Shown here: positions 27,778 to 37,112 of the stretch, one piece after another | Numbering within the stretch: position 1 is the stretch's first letter | Layout of the letters: each line of letters opens with the position of its first letter | From: Rossellomorea sp. y25 | Lineage (GTDB): Bacteria; Bacillota; Bacilli; Bacillales; Bacillaceae_B | NCBI RefSeq assembly: GCF_038049935.1 | Contig: NZ_CP145886.1 | Location: 1,806,501 to 1,870,500, forward strand | Direction of reading: 5' to 3' | DNA length: 64,000 nucleotides | Translations under genes and position numbers: made by a program | The notes under the pieces: model-generated | What the model saw: only the letters and a program-made list of their open reading frames with translations | Database searches by the model: none | Told to the model about the DNA's origin: nothing

Positions 27778-29616
27778 ATGAAATTAAGAAATGATCTTAG
27801 AAATATTGCTATTATTGCTCACGTTGACCACGGGAAAACGACATTAGTAGACGAGCTTTTAAAGCAATCTGGAATCTTCCGCGAAAATGAAACAGTTTCT
27901 GAGCGCGCGATGGATTCAAATGATTTAGAAAGAGAACGCGGTATTACAATCCTAGCGAAAAATACGGCGATTCAATATAAAGATTCTCGAATCAACATTC
28001 TTGATACACCAGGACATGCTGACTTTGGTGGAGAAGTTGAACGTATCATGAAAATGGTAGATGGTGTTTTATTAGTAGTAGATGCGTATGAAGGGTGTAT
28101 GCCTCAGACTCGTTTCGTTCTTAAGAAAGCACTTGAGCAAAACCTTACACCTATCGTGGTTGTAAATAAAATTGACAAGCCTTCAGCACGTCCGGAAGAA
28201 GTAATCGATGAAGTTCTGGAATTATTCATTGAACTGGATGCAAATGATGAACAGCTTGAATTCCCGGTTGTCTATGCTTCAGCTATCAACGGTACAGCAA
28301 GTACAGATCCGGATCCGGAAAAACAAGACGAAAACATGCAGTGTTTATATGATTCGATCATTGAGCATATTCCTGCACCAGTAGACAACTCTGAAGATCC
28401 ACTGCAATTCCAAGTTGCATTGCTCGATTACAATGATTACGTTGGTCGAATTGGAATCGGACGTGTGTTCAGAGGGACAATGAAGGTTGGCCAGCAGGTA
28501 GCATTAATGAAGCTTGACGGTACTGTTAAACAATTCCGTGTAACAAAAATCTTCGGTTTCTTCGGATTAAAACGTGAAGAAATCCAAGAAGCAAAAGCTG
28601 GTGATTTAATCGCTGTTTCCGGAATGGAAGATATCAATGTCGGTGAAACGGTTTGTCCTGTTGAACATCAGGATCAACTTCCGGTTCTTCGTATTGACGA
28701 GCCTACACTTCAAATGACATTCCTAGTGAACAACAGTCCATTTGCAGGTAGAGAAGGTAAATTTGTTACTTCTAGAAAGATCGAAGAACGTTTACTGGCT
28801 CAGCTTCAAACGGATGTAAGTTTACGTGTTGAACCAACAGATTCACCTGATGCATGGACGGTTTCAGGTCGTGGAGAGCTTCATCTTTCGATTCTGATTG
28901 AAAACATGCGTCGTGAAGGTTACGAATTACAGGTATCTAAACCACAGGTTATCATTAAAGAAGTCGATGGCGTGAAGAGTGAGCCTGTAGAACGTGTTCA
29001 AATTGATATTCCTGAAGAATATATGGGTGGAGTTATTGAATCCCTTGGTCAACGTAAAGGCGAAATGCTGGATATGGTGAACAATGGGAATGGACAAGTC
29101 CGTTTAATGTTTATGGTGCCTGCACGTGGATTAATCGGTTATTCAACTGAATTTATGACTCTTACACGTGGATACGGTATCATCAACCACACATTCGACA
29201 GCTATCAGCCTTTGCAAAAAGGTAGAGTTGGCGGACGTCGACAAGGTGTACTTGTTTCGATGGAAACAGGAAAAGCATCTCAATACGGAATCATGCAAGT
29301 GGAAGACCGTGGTATTATCTTTGTTGAATCCGGTACAGAAATTTATGGTGGAATGATTGTTGGGGAACATACAAGAGAAAATGATATTACCGTTAATATC
29401 ACAAAACTTAAACAAGCGACAAACGTTCGTTCTGCTAACAAGGATCAAACCGTAACCATTAAAAAAGCAAGAATCATGACATTGGAAGAGTCTCTTGAAT
29501 ACCTGAACGATGACGAGTATTGTGAAGTAACACCTGAGTCAATCCGTCTTCGTAAAAAGATTCTTGATAAGAATGAGCGTGAAAGAGCAGAAAAGAAAAG
29601 TAAGGTTTCTCAATAA
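27778..29616 (+). CDS. typA: Translational GTPase TypA/BipA
   Basis: Ribosome-associated GTPase involved in 50S assembly and growth under cold or stress conditions. 612 residues. G motifs: [10 protein letters not shown] near residue 14 (G1), RGITI (G2), [11 protein letters not shown] near 78 (G3) and NKIDK near 131 (G4). EF-G-like domains II, III and V and the TypA-specific C-terminal domain with [21 protein letters not shown] follow. ylaH starts 23 nt downstream. Confidence 0.97.
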   Translation: MKLRNDLRNIAIIAHVDHGKTTLVDELLKQSGIFRENETVSERAMDSNDLERERGITILAKNTAIQYKDSRINILDTPGHADFGGEVERIMKMVDGVLLVVDAYEGCMPQTRFVLKKALEQNLTPIVVVNKIDKPSARPEEVIDEVLELFIELDANDEQLEFPVVYASAINGTASTDPDPEKQDENMQCLYDSIIEHIPAPVDNSEDPLQFQVALLDYNDYVGRIGIGRVFRGTMKVGQQVALMKLDGTVKQFRVTKIFGFFGLKREEIQEAKAGDLIAVSGMEDINVGETVCPVEHQDQLPVLRIDEPTLQMTFLVNNSPFAGREGKFVTSRKIEERLLAQLQTDVSLRVEPTDSPDAWTVSGRGELHLSILIENMRREGYELQVSKPQVIIKEVDGVKSEPVERVQIDIPEEYMGGVIESLGQRKGEMLDMVNNGNGQVRLMFMVPARGLIGYSTEFMTLTRGYGIINHTFDSYQPLQKGRVGGRRQGVLVSMETGKASQYGIMQVEDRGIIFVESGTEIYGGMIVGEHTRENDITVNITKLKQATNVRSANKDQTVTIKKARIMTLEESLEYLNDDEYCEVTPESIRLRKKILDKNERERAEKKSKVSQ

Positions 29617-29639
29617 ACTAAGTGAAGGGGGAGTAGGAA

Positions 29640-29948
29640 ATGGATGTAACAGAGCGTTTGTCCTTTTTCGCATCCCTTTACCGTGTTGACCAAAACGCGG
29701 AAATGGGAATGTGGTTGCTTTATATAACCATAGTTGGGCTCTCAATCTTAGTTTATAAGCTAGGTTTTGCGAAGAAGCTGCCAGTAATGAAATCGATTTT
29801 GATTTATACTTTTCTCATTTTGGGATGTACCGTACTAACGTTTCTTGGAATCTTTTTACCGGTAGCAGAGGGGTTAGTCGTTGCGGCTCTTATCTTGATT
29901 ATATATAAGGTTCGGCTAACAAACGAAAAGAAAAAAGGCACGTTTTAA
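29640..29948 (+). CDS. ylaH: YlaH-like membrane protein
   Basis: 102 residues with three predicted membrane helices (about 22-40, 50-65, 70-92) and a basic C-terminus. Fits the YlaH-like family in sequence, size and position after typA. The ATG follows AAGGGGGAG and is probably co-transcribed with typA. Function unknown. Confidence 0.83.
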   Translation: MDVTERLSFFASLYRVDQNAEMGMWLLYITIVGLSILVYKLGFAKKLPVMKSILIYTFLILGCTVLTFLGIFLPVAEGLVVAALILIIYKVRLTNEKKKGTF

Positions 29949-29953
29949 GCATG

Positions 29954-29994
29954 AAAAAGCTGTAGTCTCTAATGGATGAGACTACAGCTTTTTT
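29954..29994. terminator. bidirectional terminator after ylaH
   Basis: AAAAAGCTGTAGTCTC/GAGACTACAGCTTTTT, a perfect 16-bp stem with an 8-base loop. It also faces the convergent gene ending at 30006. Confidence 0.9.
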
Positions 29995-30005
29995 CGTTAT
30001 GTGGA

Positions 30006-30449
30006 TTAACCACGAACAGAAGATAGATAATATAGTGGAGGTAAGGACAGAGCGTAGAGAAGATGTCCTACTGTCCATAAGATAATTGCCTCACCATACA
30101 GTAAACCGGGTACATCTTTAATTGCCAGGTGCGAAAGAGGGAAATATAGGAACACAGTCGGGGCTGTTAGCACAAAGGAAAGAATCCAATAGCCCTTAAC
30201 AGTAACGTTCAGCCTTTCAATCATGTTCACGAACACTACCCCGATCACACATGAAATAACCAAGTGGAACAAAAACTCCATCCATTCAGGAAAGTCTTTT
30301 TCACCGAATCCAGGGATGAAATCAACATTCAATAACAGGGTATAAACCTTGATGCCTGTTATTACTTGCATCCATTTTAGAAATAATCCTAATAGGGTAC
30401 CTGACACAAGACCAATAATAGTTCCTGAACCGATTTGTTTAAAAGTCAT
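30006..30449 (-). CDS. Four-helix membrane protein, unknown
   Basis: 147 residues with about four membrane helices (5-25, 58-78, 87-107, 118-140) and no recognised domain. It overlaps the end of ylaI by 11 bases, so it is translated from the same message, probably by coupling because its own ribosome-binding site (AGGT) is poor. Not placed here in B. subtilis to my knowledge; function unknown. Confidence 0.72.
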   Translation of the reverse strand: MTFKQIGSGTIIGLVSGTLLGLFLKWMQVITGIKVYTLLLNVDFIPGFGEKDFPEWMEFLFHLVISCVIGVVFVNMIERLNVTVKGYWILSFVLTAPTVFLYFPLSHLAIKDVPGLLYGEAIILWTVGHLLYALSLPPLYYLSSVRG

Positions 30450-30639
30450 CGTCTACCTGAGGAGATCGATAAAATCTGAAATTCCCACTCGACACACGTT
30501 CTTCCGTCTTTTCTTTAATACGATCATGACACTTCTCGCACATATACGTATGAATGGGGCGGTTCCGCAATTTCTTAGCCTGCAAGGAATAATCATCAAT
30601 AATTTCTATCACTTCACATAAAGCACATTTTACTCTCAT
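30439..30639 (-). CDS. ylaI: YlaI-family zinc-finger-like protein (DUF2197)
   Basis: 66 residues beginning MRVKCALCEVIEIIDDYSLQAKKLRNRPIHTYMCEKCHDRI. Two CxxC knuckles (residues about 5-8 and 34-37) form a likely zinc-binding fold. Matches YlaI in length and location. Upstream gene in a two-gene - strand message with the membrane protein at 30006. Confidence 0.87.
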   Translation of the reverse strand: MRVKCALCEVIEIIDDYSLQAKKLRNRPIHTYMCEKCHDRIKEKTEERVSSGNFRFYRSPQVDDDF

Positions 30640-30825
30640 ACATCACACCTCTATTTGTTCTAATCATAAGTCTAGTCCTTTTAGTATATCATGTAGTAAA
30701 GTCAAACGCTTTATTTAACTTTCCTGTATGCTTTTATCAACAGAATTGGTATAGTATAATCAAGTTGAATCACGAATGAAACGAAACACTTACAGAGAAA
30801 ATGAGGACTCATAAGGGGGGATTGT

Positions 30826-31281
30826 ATGGCTAATCAAGTGGAACCCAGCTTAATTCCTGCATTATTTGACGAACTGCAATCAGAGCGGTTTGTTACACTC
30901 GCTACCATTGATTTTGAAACGCATGGACCTAATGTAAGTGCGATTTCTTGGGTCTTGGCGAAGGATGAACATACGTTGTTATTTGCTGTTGATCAACGCT
31001 CCAGGATTGTAGAGAATATAAAGAACAATCCGCTCGCGGTTGTGAATTTAATTGCAAATGAATCAACCTATTCCATAAGCGGAAAAGGAGTGGTCCGAGA
31101 GGAGAAGTTGGAAGGAGTCCCTCTAAAGCTGACGCTTATTAAACTTGCTATCAATGAAGTAAGAGACGTCATGTTCTATGGATCGAAAATATCGACAGAA
31201 CCTGCCTATGAGAAGACATATGATAAAACGGCAGCAGACCGTTTGGACCGACAAGTAATAGAAGCCATGAAAAAAGCTTAG
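30826..31281 (+). CDS. Pyridoxamine 5'-phosphate oxidase-like flavin-binding protein
   Basis: 151-residue split-barrel protein with the opening FDELQSERFVTLATIDFETHGPNVSAISWVLAKDEHTLLFAVDQRSRIVENIKNNPLAVVNL, typical of FMN- or F420-binding general-stress-type oxidoreductases. No specific substrate can be inferred. The ATG follows AAGGGGGG. Probably a single-gene unit closed by the terminator at 31264. Confidence 0.78.
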   Translation: MANQVEPSLIPALFDELQSERFVTLATIDFETHGPNVSAISWVLAKDEHTLLFAVDQRSRIVENIKNNPLAVVNLIANESTYSISGKGVVREEKLEGVPLKLTLIKLAINEVRDVMFYGSKISTEPAYEKTYDKTAADRLDRQVIEAMKKA

Positions 31282-31310
31282 AACCCTAAGCTTTTTCATG
31301 GCTTTTTCTC
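31264..31310. terminator. bidirectional terminator overlapping the stop codon
   Basis: AAAAAGCTTAG/CTAAGCTTTTT with further CATG pairing outside. The 5' arm includes the last codons of the upstream gene; a second T run follows at 31303-31308. It faces convergent ylaJ. Confidence 0.8.
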
Positions 31311-31335
31311 ATTCACTTTTTTAATGACCGAAGTA

Positions 31336-31938
31336 TTATTCAATCTTATCGTAAGTTTGATTTTCCTGTTTTTTCTGAAGTTGTTTTTCTTTCGTGTTAT
31401 TCATTTTCTTATTTGGTTCATTCGGCGCATTTTCGGGGTCTGTTTGCTTTAACGATCTAGGAATTTCAGGCATGAGTCTGCCGGATATGTCAGCCAATTC
31501 ATTCATGATTCCTTGAACCGGTTCGCCCCTTTGGATGTCTTTGCTGATTTCATTTAAACGTGCATAAAGGTCCGGGTCAGCGATGACAATGGCTTCTGCA
31601 CCATATGGATCTTTCTGAAGTGCTTCTGCTACAGAATATTTGATGGAACCGACTTGAGAACGCTCAATATCGGAATCGATATCGATTCCAACAAAAGCAT
31701 ACTTTCCAAAGACTACTGCGGTTGCGTCTTTTACATCAGGTACACTAGTCGTCAGGTCAACTAAATGCTTTGAGATTTGCTGTCCTGATTTTCGCTCAAC
31801 ATGTTGGATATTGCTATCCTGAACAGTGATCGGTTTATTGTTTTTACTGTTCGAATCATTATTATACCCGACCTCATTCTTGTTGGCGCATGCACCAAGA
31901 ATGATGGTTACCATAAGCAGAGAGATGAGTTTAAACAT
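31336..31938 (-). CDS. ylaJ: YhcN/YlaJ-family lipoprotein
   Basis: Lipoprotein of 200 residues associated in this family with sporulating cells. ATG 31938 is chosen: GGAGG lies seven bases upstream and MFKLISLLMVTIILGACANK is a clear signal peptide with lipobox LGAC; a longer frame reaching 32112 would bury the signal peptide and overlap phoH. The central domain HLVDLTTSVPDVKDATAVVFGKYAFVGIDI matches the YhcN/YlaJ spore-lipoprotein family. C-terminus is Asn/Lys/Gln-rich. Confidence 0.87.
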   Translation of the reverse strand: MFKLISLLMVTIILGACANKNEVGYNNDSNSKNNKPITVQDSNIQHVERKSGQQISKHLVDLTTSVPDVKDATAVVFGKYAFVGIDIDSDIERSQVGSIKYSVAEALQKDPYGAEAIVIADPDLYARLNEISKDIQRGEPVQGIMNELADISGRLMPEIPRSLKQTDPENAPNEPNKKMNNTKEKQLQKKQENQTYDKIE

Positions 31939-32116
31939 GTGAAAACCTCCCGATTTAGAATCAATATCTTTTCTTATTGTGTAATTTTCTTCTATCTTTA
32001 TACGTTTATTCATATATTTTAAGAAACGGGCCGTCCTATTTGAGTAGCTGGGAATAACCGGATCAACATTGGCTACATACAATAGTAATAAGAAATCAGG
32101 AGCAGGAGGCATCGAT

Positions 32117-33445
32117 TTGAATAAAATTTATGTATTAGATACCAATGTCTTATTACAAGATCCACAAGCCATCTTTTCTTTTCAAGATAATGAGGTGGTT
32201 ATACCTGCAGTCGTTTTAGAAGAAGTGGACTCCAAAAAGCGTTATATGGATGAAATCGGAAGAAACGCAAGACATGTATCGAAGTTAATAGATAATTTAC
32301 GGCAAGAAGGAAAGCTCCATGAAAAAATCCCCCTTTATACGGGAGGATCATTGAGAATCGAACTAAATCACCGCTCATTTCAGCAGCTTCAAGAAATATT
32401 TGTAGAGAAAACCAATGATAACAGAATTATTGCCGTAGCAAAAAACTTATCTCTCGAAGAAGAAGCGAAAAAGGATGGAAAATCGGTCATACTTGTTAGT
32501 AAAGACACCCTCGTCAGGGTAAAGGCTGATGCGTTAGGGTTACAGGCTGAGGATTTCCTGAGTGACCGGGTTATCGAGGTAAATGATATTTACACAGGAT
32601 TTATTGAACTGTACACTGAGAGAGAGTTACTTGACAAATTTTATGATAAAGGGGAACTAACCCTTACTGATATAACGAAGCAACGATTTTATTCTCATCA
32701 ATTCCTCATTATGAAAGATGCACTTGGAAGCTCTGCTTCTGCATTAGGAATGGTAGATGCATCTGGACTTAAAGTGAAGAAGCTGGTATATGATCAAGAG
32801 CATATGTGGGGTATCAAGGCCAGAAATGTTCAGCAAACAATGGCGACGGAACTGTTACTAAGAGATGATATTTCTTTAGTCACCATGATTGGAAAAGCAG
32901 GGACAGGTAAAACCTTGCTTGCACTGGCTGCAGGGCTTCTTCAAACAGAAGACTTTAATAAATTCAATAAATTGCTCGTAGCACGTCCGATAGTACCCGT
33001 GGGGAAAGATATTGGTTATCTTCCAGGAGAAAAACAAGAAAAGCTCAGACCTTGGATGCAGCCGATTTATGATAACCTGGAATATTTGTTCAATACAAAG
33101 AAGCCGGGAGAGCTGGATGATATTCTTGCCGGTATGGGATCGATTGAAGTCGAAGCATTAACTTATATAAGAGGTAGAAGCATTCCGGATCAGTATATTA
33201 TCATTGATGAAGCTCAGAACTTAACGAAGCATGAAGTGAAAACGATCCTAACCAGGGTAGGAGAACGAAGTAAAATCGTTTTAATGGGAGATCCAGCACA
33301 AATTGATCATCCATACCTGGATGAGTACAACAATGGCCTAACATACGTAGTAGAAAAATTTAAGGATCAAAAATTGGCCGGACACGTTAAACTCATGAAA
33401 GGTGAGAGATCCGGTCTTGCACAACTTGCTGCTGACCTTCTTTAG
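32117..33445 (+). CDS. ylaK: PIN domain-PhoH ATPase (YlaK / PhoH2)
   Basis: Two-domain RNA-acting protein: N-terminal PIN nuclease fold (YVLDTNVLLQDP at residues 5-16, EEVDSKKR near 36) and C-terminal PhoH P-loop ATPase (Walker A GKAGTGKT near 275, Walker B YIIIDEAQ near 370). PhoH2 proteins couple helicase and RNase activity. The start is TTG 32117, seven bases after AGGAGG; this yields 442 residues, the B. subtilis YlaK length. The longer TTG 32069 form lacks a site. Confidence 0.9.
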   Translation: MNKIYVLDTNVLLQDPQAIFSFQDNEVVIPAVVLEEVDSKKRYMDEIGRNARHVSKLIDNLRQEGKLHEKIPLYTGGSLRIELNHRSFQQLQEIFVEKTNDNRIIAVAKNLSLEEEAKKDGKSVILVSKDTLVRVKADALGLQAEDFLSDRVIEVNDIYTGFIELYTERELLDKFYDKGELTLTDITKQRFYSHQFLIMKDALGSSASALGMVDASGLKVKKLVYDQEHMWGIKARNVQQTMATELLLRDDISLVTMIGKAGTGKTLLALAAGLLQTEDFNKFNKLLVARPIVPVGKDIGYLPGEKQEKLRPWMQPIYDNLEYLFNTKKPGELDDILAGMGSIEVEALTYIRGRSIPDQYIIIDEAQNLTKHEVKTILTRVGERSKIVLMGDPAQIDHPYLDEYNNGLTYVVEKFKDQKLAGHVKLMKGERSGLAQLAADLL

Positions 33446-33480
33446 TACTAGCGTATATTTAAGCACAATTATAAAGTATG

Positions 33481-33517
33481 AAAAAACCGGTTCAGAGGTT
33501 CCTGAACCGGTTTTTTT
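33481..33517. terminator. bidirectional terminator after phoH
   Basis: AAAAAACCGGTTCAG/CTGAACCGGTTTTTT, a perfect 15-bp stem with a 6-base loop. Confidence 0.92.
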
Positions 33518-33567
33518 ATAAAAATTTGACTTAGAGCTTTCTTGGGGTACGAATCATTAAAATGATA

Positions 33568-34065
33568 TTATTCTACCCGGAATGCTCTTACATCGGTTAT
33601 TGGGTTTTCTCTATTCGAACCGTCTTTGTAGTAGATATGAACGGGACCGTTTTCCCTTAGAGGCTTTCCTTCTTTTGAGAATCCAATGAGTAATTGATCT
33701 GCGTGTGCCAGATCCATGCGATATTCATCCGAGTCGGTTTCGATCACAAGAGATGTCGCATTCTCAAGAGGTTCCGCATTTGTAAGAAACGGATTCAACG
33801 GAATAGCGAATGTTCCGTTCAAAATCTTTTCCTTTTCATATTTTTTTTCTGTCTTAAGTGTAGGCGGATATGTTGCGCCTTCTTGAATTTCCCGGGACCA
33901 ATGCTTGGACACGGCTTTTGTATATTCTTCTAATTCATCAATCGTCTCATTCGTTTCATCAAAATATGTAGTTAAATCAACTTTTCGATCATCAAATATC
34001 CAAACGCCCGAATCCAATGTTATCGTGAATTTCACCTTGCCTTTTATTGGGACTATGCTTTCCAA
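33568..34065 (-). CDS. Conserved protein, YlaL position
   Basis: 165-residue soluble protein of beta-rich character (VKFTITLDSGVWIFDDRKVDL, GVHIYYKDGSN-like C-terminus). No domain recognised. Position between the PhoH gene and glutaminase and similar length suggest it corresponds to B. subtilis YlaL. The start is TTG 34065, eight bases after AGGAGG. Monocistronic by context. Confidence 0.75.
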   Translation of the reverse strand: MESIVPIKGKVKFTITLDSGVWIFDDRKVDLTTYFDETNETIDELEEYTKAVSKHWSREIQEGATYPPTLKTEKKYEKEKILNGTFAIPLNPFLTNAEPLENATSLVIETDSDEYRMDLAHADQLLIGFSKEGKPLRENGPVHIYYKDGSNRENPITDVRAFRVE

Positions 34066-34204
34066 TTAAGATTCCTCCTCTCGCTGATAGTTTCAGTATA
34101 TCTGTTATTTAAAGGTTTGTCACACAAAGCTGAAAGCATTTTCAACGTTTTCAATCGGTGAAAGTAGGGAAACTAAAGGTAGGACTAAAGGAGCTGATAC
34201 AATA

Positions 34205-35128
34205 GTGATTAGAACCCAGGAGCTGTTGGAAGAATTAGTGGAGAAAGCAAGGCCTTTTGCTTCAGAGGGAATGGTAGCAGATTATATACCGGCATTAAAG
34301 GATCAAAATCCCAGTGATTTGGCAATAAGTATATATACTTTGGATAATCACTCTTGTTATGCAGGAGATCATTTAAAGAAGTTCACACTCCAAAGTATAT
34401 CGAAAGTCATCACTCTTGCTCTTGTCTTAATGGACTATGGGGAGGATCATGTCTTTTCAAAGGTTGGTATGGAGCCTACGGGTGATCCTTTTAATTCCAT
34501 AGCAAAACTCGAAACCCATAAGCCTTCTAAACCCCTTAACCCGATGATCAACGCAGGTGCACTCGCAGTCACGAATATGATTAAAGGAAACACCGGGATG
34601 GAAAAGTGGGAACGATTAATTGAGTTCATTAATCACATGACTGGGGATACGGTATCATACAATGAAGATGTGGCTTATTCAGAACTGCAAACAGCAAATT
34701 TGAATAGATCGCTTTGTTATTTTATGAAGCAGCACGGTGTGATTACTGGAAATGTAGAAGATTTACTCGTTCTTTATACGAAACAATGTGCGGTGGAAAT
34801 GAGTTGTGTCGATCTTGCTAAGATGGGAGCTGTTTTCGCTAATGATGGCGTTGACCCTGAGAGCGGGCGCGAAATTATTACGAGGGATGTTGCGAGGATT
34901 TGTAAAACATTCATGGTTACGTGCGGAATGTATAATACTTCTGGTGAATTTGCCATTAAAGTGGGCATCCCGGCCAAAAGTGGAGTGTCAGGTGGGATCA
35001 TGGGGGCTGTTCCTGGAAAGTGTGGAATTGGAATCTTTGGTCCTGCACTGGATAATGTCGGGAATAGCAGTGCAGGGTTAAAGCTCCTTGAAATGCTAAG
35101 TGATGAATATTCCTGGAGTATATTTTAA
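34205..35128 (+). CDS. glsA: Glutaminase A (YlaM-type)
   Basis: Serine-dependent glutaminase hydrolysing glutamine to glutamate and ammonia. 307 residues of the beta-lactamase-like fold. The catalytic SxxK is [10 protein letters not shown] near residue 63; other family segments are [11 protein letters not shown] near 112, [20 protein letters not shown] and the C-terminal [18 protein letters not shown]. The start is GTG 34205; AAAGGAG lies 11 bases upstream. Confidence 0.93.
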   Translation: MIRTQELLEELVEKARPFASEGMVADYIPALKDQNPSDLAISIYTLDNHSCYAGDHLKKFTLQSISKVITLALVLMDYGEDHVFSKVGMEPTGDPFNSIAKLETHKPSKPLNPMINAGALAVTNMIKGNTGMEKWERLIEFINHMTGDTVSYNEDVAYSELQTANLNRSLCYFMKQHGVITGNVEDLLVLYTKQCAVEMSCVDLAKMGAVFANDGVDPESGREIITRDVARICKTFMVTCGMYNTSGEFAIKVGIPAKSGVSGGIMGAVPGKCGIGIFGPALDNVGNSSAGLKLLEMLSDEYSWSIF

Positions 35129-35357
35129 CCGAATGGTCCCGTCAATTACGTTCGAGTATGAATCATAGGCATTGGTAATATAGTGAGTTCTGGAATAAGA
35201 GATTGTATAAGATTTTTCACGGGGATCCCCCCAAAAAAATAATTCGAAAATCTGTCATTGAATCCCGGGGAATACACTTATTTTTCTTGCAATTTCTCTG
35301 ATTTAACGATAAAATTTTAAGACAGGAAAGCTATTTGTTCGGAATGGGGGGATCACT

Positions 35358-35639
35358 GTGGCGTCAGAAATGACAATTAATCATCGAGAAAAAGCCTATG
35401 AGCTATTAAAGGCCGACGCAGAAAAGATTTTACAACTTATTAAAGTACAAATGGATAATTTAACGATGCCCCAATGTCCTCTTTATGAGGAAGTATTGGA
35501 TACCCAAATGTTCGGATTATCTCGTGAAATAGAATTTGCAGTCCGTTTAGGATTAGTAGATGATCAAGATGGAAAAGAGCTGATTGATTCTTTGGAAAGA
35601 CAACTTTCTGCCCTTCATGAAGCATCTACAAAAAAGTAA
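35358..35639 (+). CDS. ylaN: YlaN (UPF0358), Fur-linked iron protein
   Basis: Small helical protein of 93 residues. Family hallmarks are [50 protein letters not shown]. subtilis YlaN is essential in rich medium unless iron is supplemented, and recent work links it to relief of Fur repression. Starts at GTG 35358 after GGGGGGAT. Conserved place before ftsW. Confidence 0.92.
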   Translation: MASEMTINHREKAYELLKADAEKILQLIKVQMDNLTMPQCPLYEEVLDTQMFGLSREIEFAVRLGLVDDQDGKELIDSLERQLSALHEASTKK

Positions 35640-35651
35640 AATAGTCATGAC

Positions 35652-35690
35652 AACTCAAACAATACATGGATCTGTTGTTTGAGTTTTTTT
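35652..35690 (+). terminator. terminator after ylaN
   Basis: AACTCAAACAA/TTGTTTGAGTT stem with a 12-base loop and seven T. Confidence 0.85.
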
Positions 35691-35752
35691 GTTAAGAATA
35701 CTGATTGGTTAGGATTAATTTAATGATATAAGAGAAAAAGGATTGAAATGTC

Positions 35753-36970
35753 ATGATTAAAAAAATTGCAAAATCCTATGATTATTCGTTAATAGCTGTA
35801 TATGTATTTCTTTGTTTGTTTGGTCTGGTAATGATTTATAGTGCGAGTATGGTCATGGCTGTAGAACGGTTTGGCTGGGAAAGTGATCACTTCTATAAAA
35901 GGCAGATGATCAATATCATCATCGGGTTCATTGCCTTTACAATTGCAGCATGGTTTCCATACAAAGCCTTCCAAGTTGCGAAAATAATCAAGGGACTCAT
36001 GTTTATTATTATTGGATTATTAATCGGGGTACATGTCTTCGGTTATGAAGTAAACAACGCAAAAAGCTGGATCAATTTAGGTTTCATGCCCATTCAGCCA
36101 TCGGAGTTCGCCAAGCTGGCAGTCATCATTTATCTTGGCTCCGTATACTCCAAGAAACAGGCATACATAGATGATTTTAATAAGGGCCTTGCTCCCCCAT
36201 TACTATTTTTAGGCTTTATTTGTTTTTTAGTTTTTTTAGAGCCTGACTTTGGTACAGCGGCGATCATTTTCGTCATTGGAGCAATCGTCATTTCCTGTTC
36301 AGGGATTAGTTATAAGACCTTCTTTAAACTCGCTGGTTTAGGTGTAGGGCTGTTGATAGTACTTTCACCCGTGATTTACCTGGCAAGAGGCTTTATTTTT
36401 ACAAGAGAAAGACTTAGCAGGATTGAAGCGTACCTATCACCGTTCAAATATGCCCAGGGGGAAGGCTATCACTTAGTGAACTCGTATCTTGCCATCGGCT
36501 CTGGGGGGGTAAAAGGGCTTGGTTTGGGACAAAGTGTTCAGAAACTGGGGTATCTTCCTGAACCCCAAACGGATTTTATCATGGCCATCATCGCTGAAGA
36601 ATTAGGTGTATTCGGTGTAAGCTTTGTGATTCTCGGTTTGTCTTATATCGTGCTCCGGGGGATCTATACTGGAGTTAAATGTCAGGATCCTTTTGGAACG
36701 ATGCTGGCAATCGGAATATCGAGCATGATCGGTATCCAAGCCTTCATTAATTTAGGAGGTGTATCCGGATTAATTCCGATTACAGGTGTCCCACTTCCAT
36801 TCATCAGCTATGGAGGATCGTCATTATTAGTACTATCTTTGTCGATGGGTGTCCTTGTAAATGTGTCGATGTTTGTGAAATATGAAGAAAAATATAAAAC
36901 AAAGAAGGAAAATGGCTATCCTTCGGAGAATATTGATAATAGCAAAAAAATATATGGTGTAAAAATGTAG
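35753..36970 (+). CDS. ftsW: Septal peptidoglycan polymerase FtsW
   Basis: SEDS-family glycosyltransferase with about ten membrane helices, 405 residues. Signatures: IYSASMVMA near residue 30, WINLGFMPIQPSEFAKL near 107, and the C-terminal SEDS signature GLIPITGVPLPFISYGGSSLLVLSLSMGVLVN near 345. Works with a class B PBP in septal wall synthesis. Position between ylaN and pyc identifies it as ftsW rather than rodA or spoVE paralogues. The start codon has a weak ribosome-binding site. Confidence 0.9.
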   Translation: MIKKIAKSYDYSLIAVYVFLCLFGLVMIYSASMVMAVERFGWESDHFYKRQMINIIIGFIAFTIAAWFPYKAFQVAKIIKGLMFIIIGLLIGVHVFGYEVNNAKSWINLGFMPIQPSEFAKLAVIIYLGSVYSKKQAYIDDFNKGLAPPLLFLGFICFLVFLEPDFGTAAIIFVIGAIVISCSGISYKTFFKLAGLGVGLLIVLSPVIYLARGFIFTRERLSRIEAYLSPFKYAQGEGYHLVNSYLAIGSGGVKGLGLGQSVQKLGYLPEPQTDFIMAIIAEELGVFGVSFVILGLSYIVLRGIYTGVKCQDPFGTMLAIGISSMIGIQAFINLGGVSGLIPITGVPLPFISYGGSSLLVLSLSMGVLVNVSMFVKYEEKYKTKKENGYPSENIDNSKKIYGVKM

Positions 36971-37112
36971 GTCACTTTGATAGAGTATCTAAAACTCTAA
37001 GTCTAGGGTCTGCCCCCTAAGATACTTCTTTATTATCTTTCGGGTCAGTCCTTTTTTCATAGACTGCATTATAGAGATTTTCAATCATGAATAGCTTAAA
37101 GGAGAGAGTGTA

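Noticed and set aside
31939..32112. N-terminal extension of YlaJ
   Set aside because: It would precede a complete lipoprotein signal peptide, overlaps the phoH start region, and the internal ATG has an ideal GGAGG.
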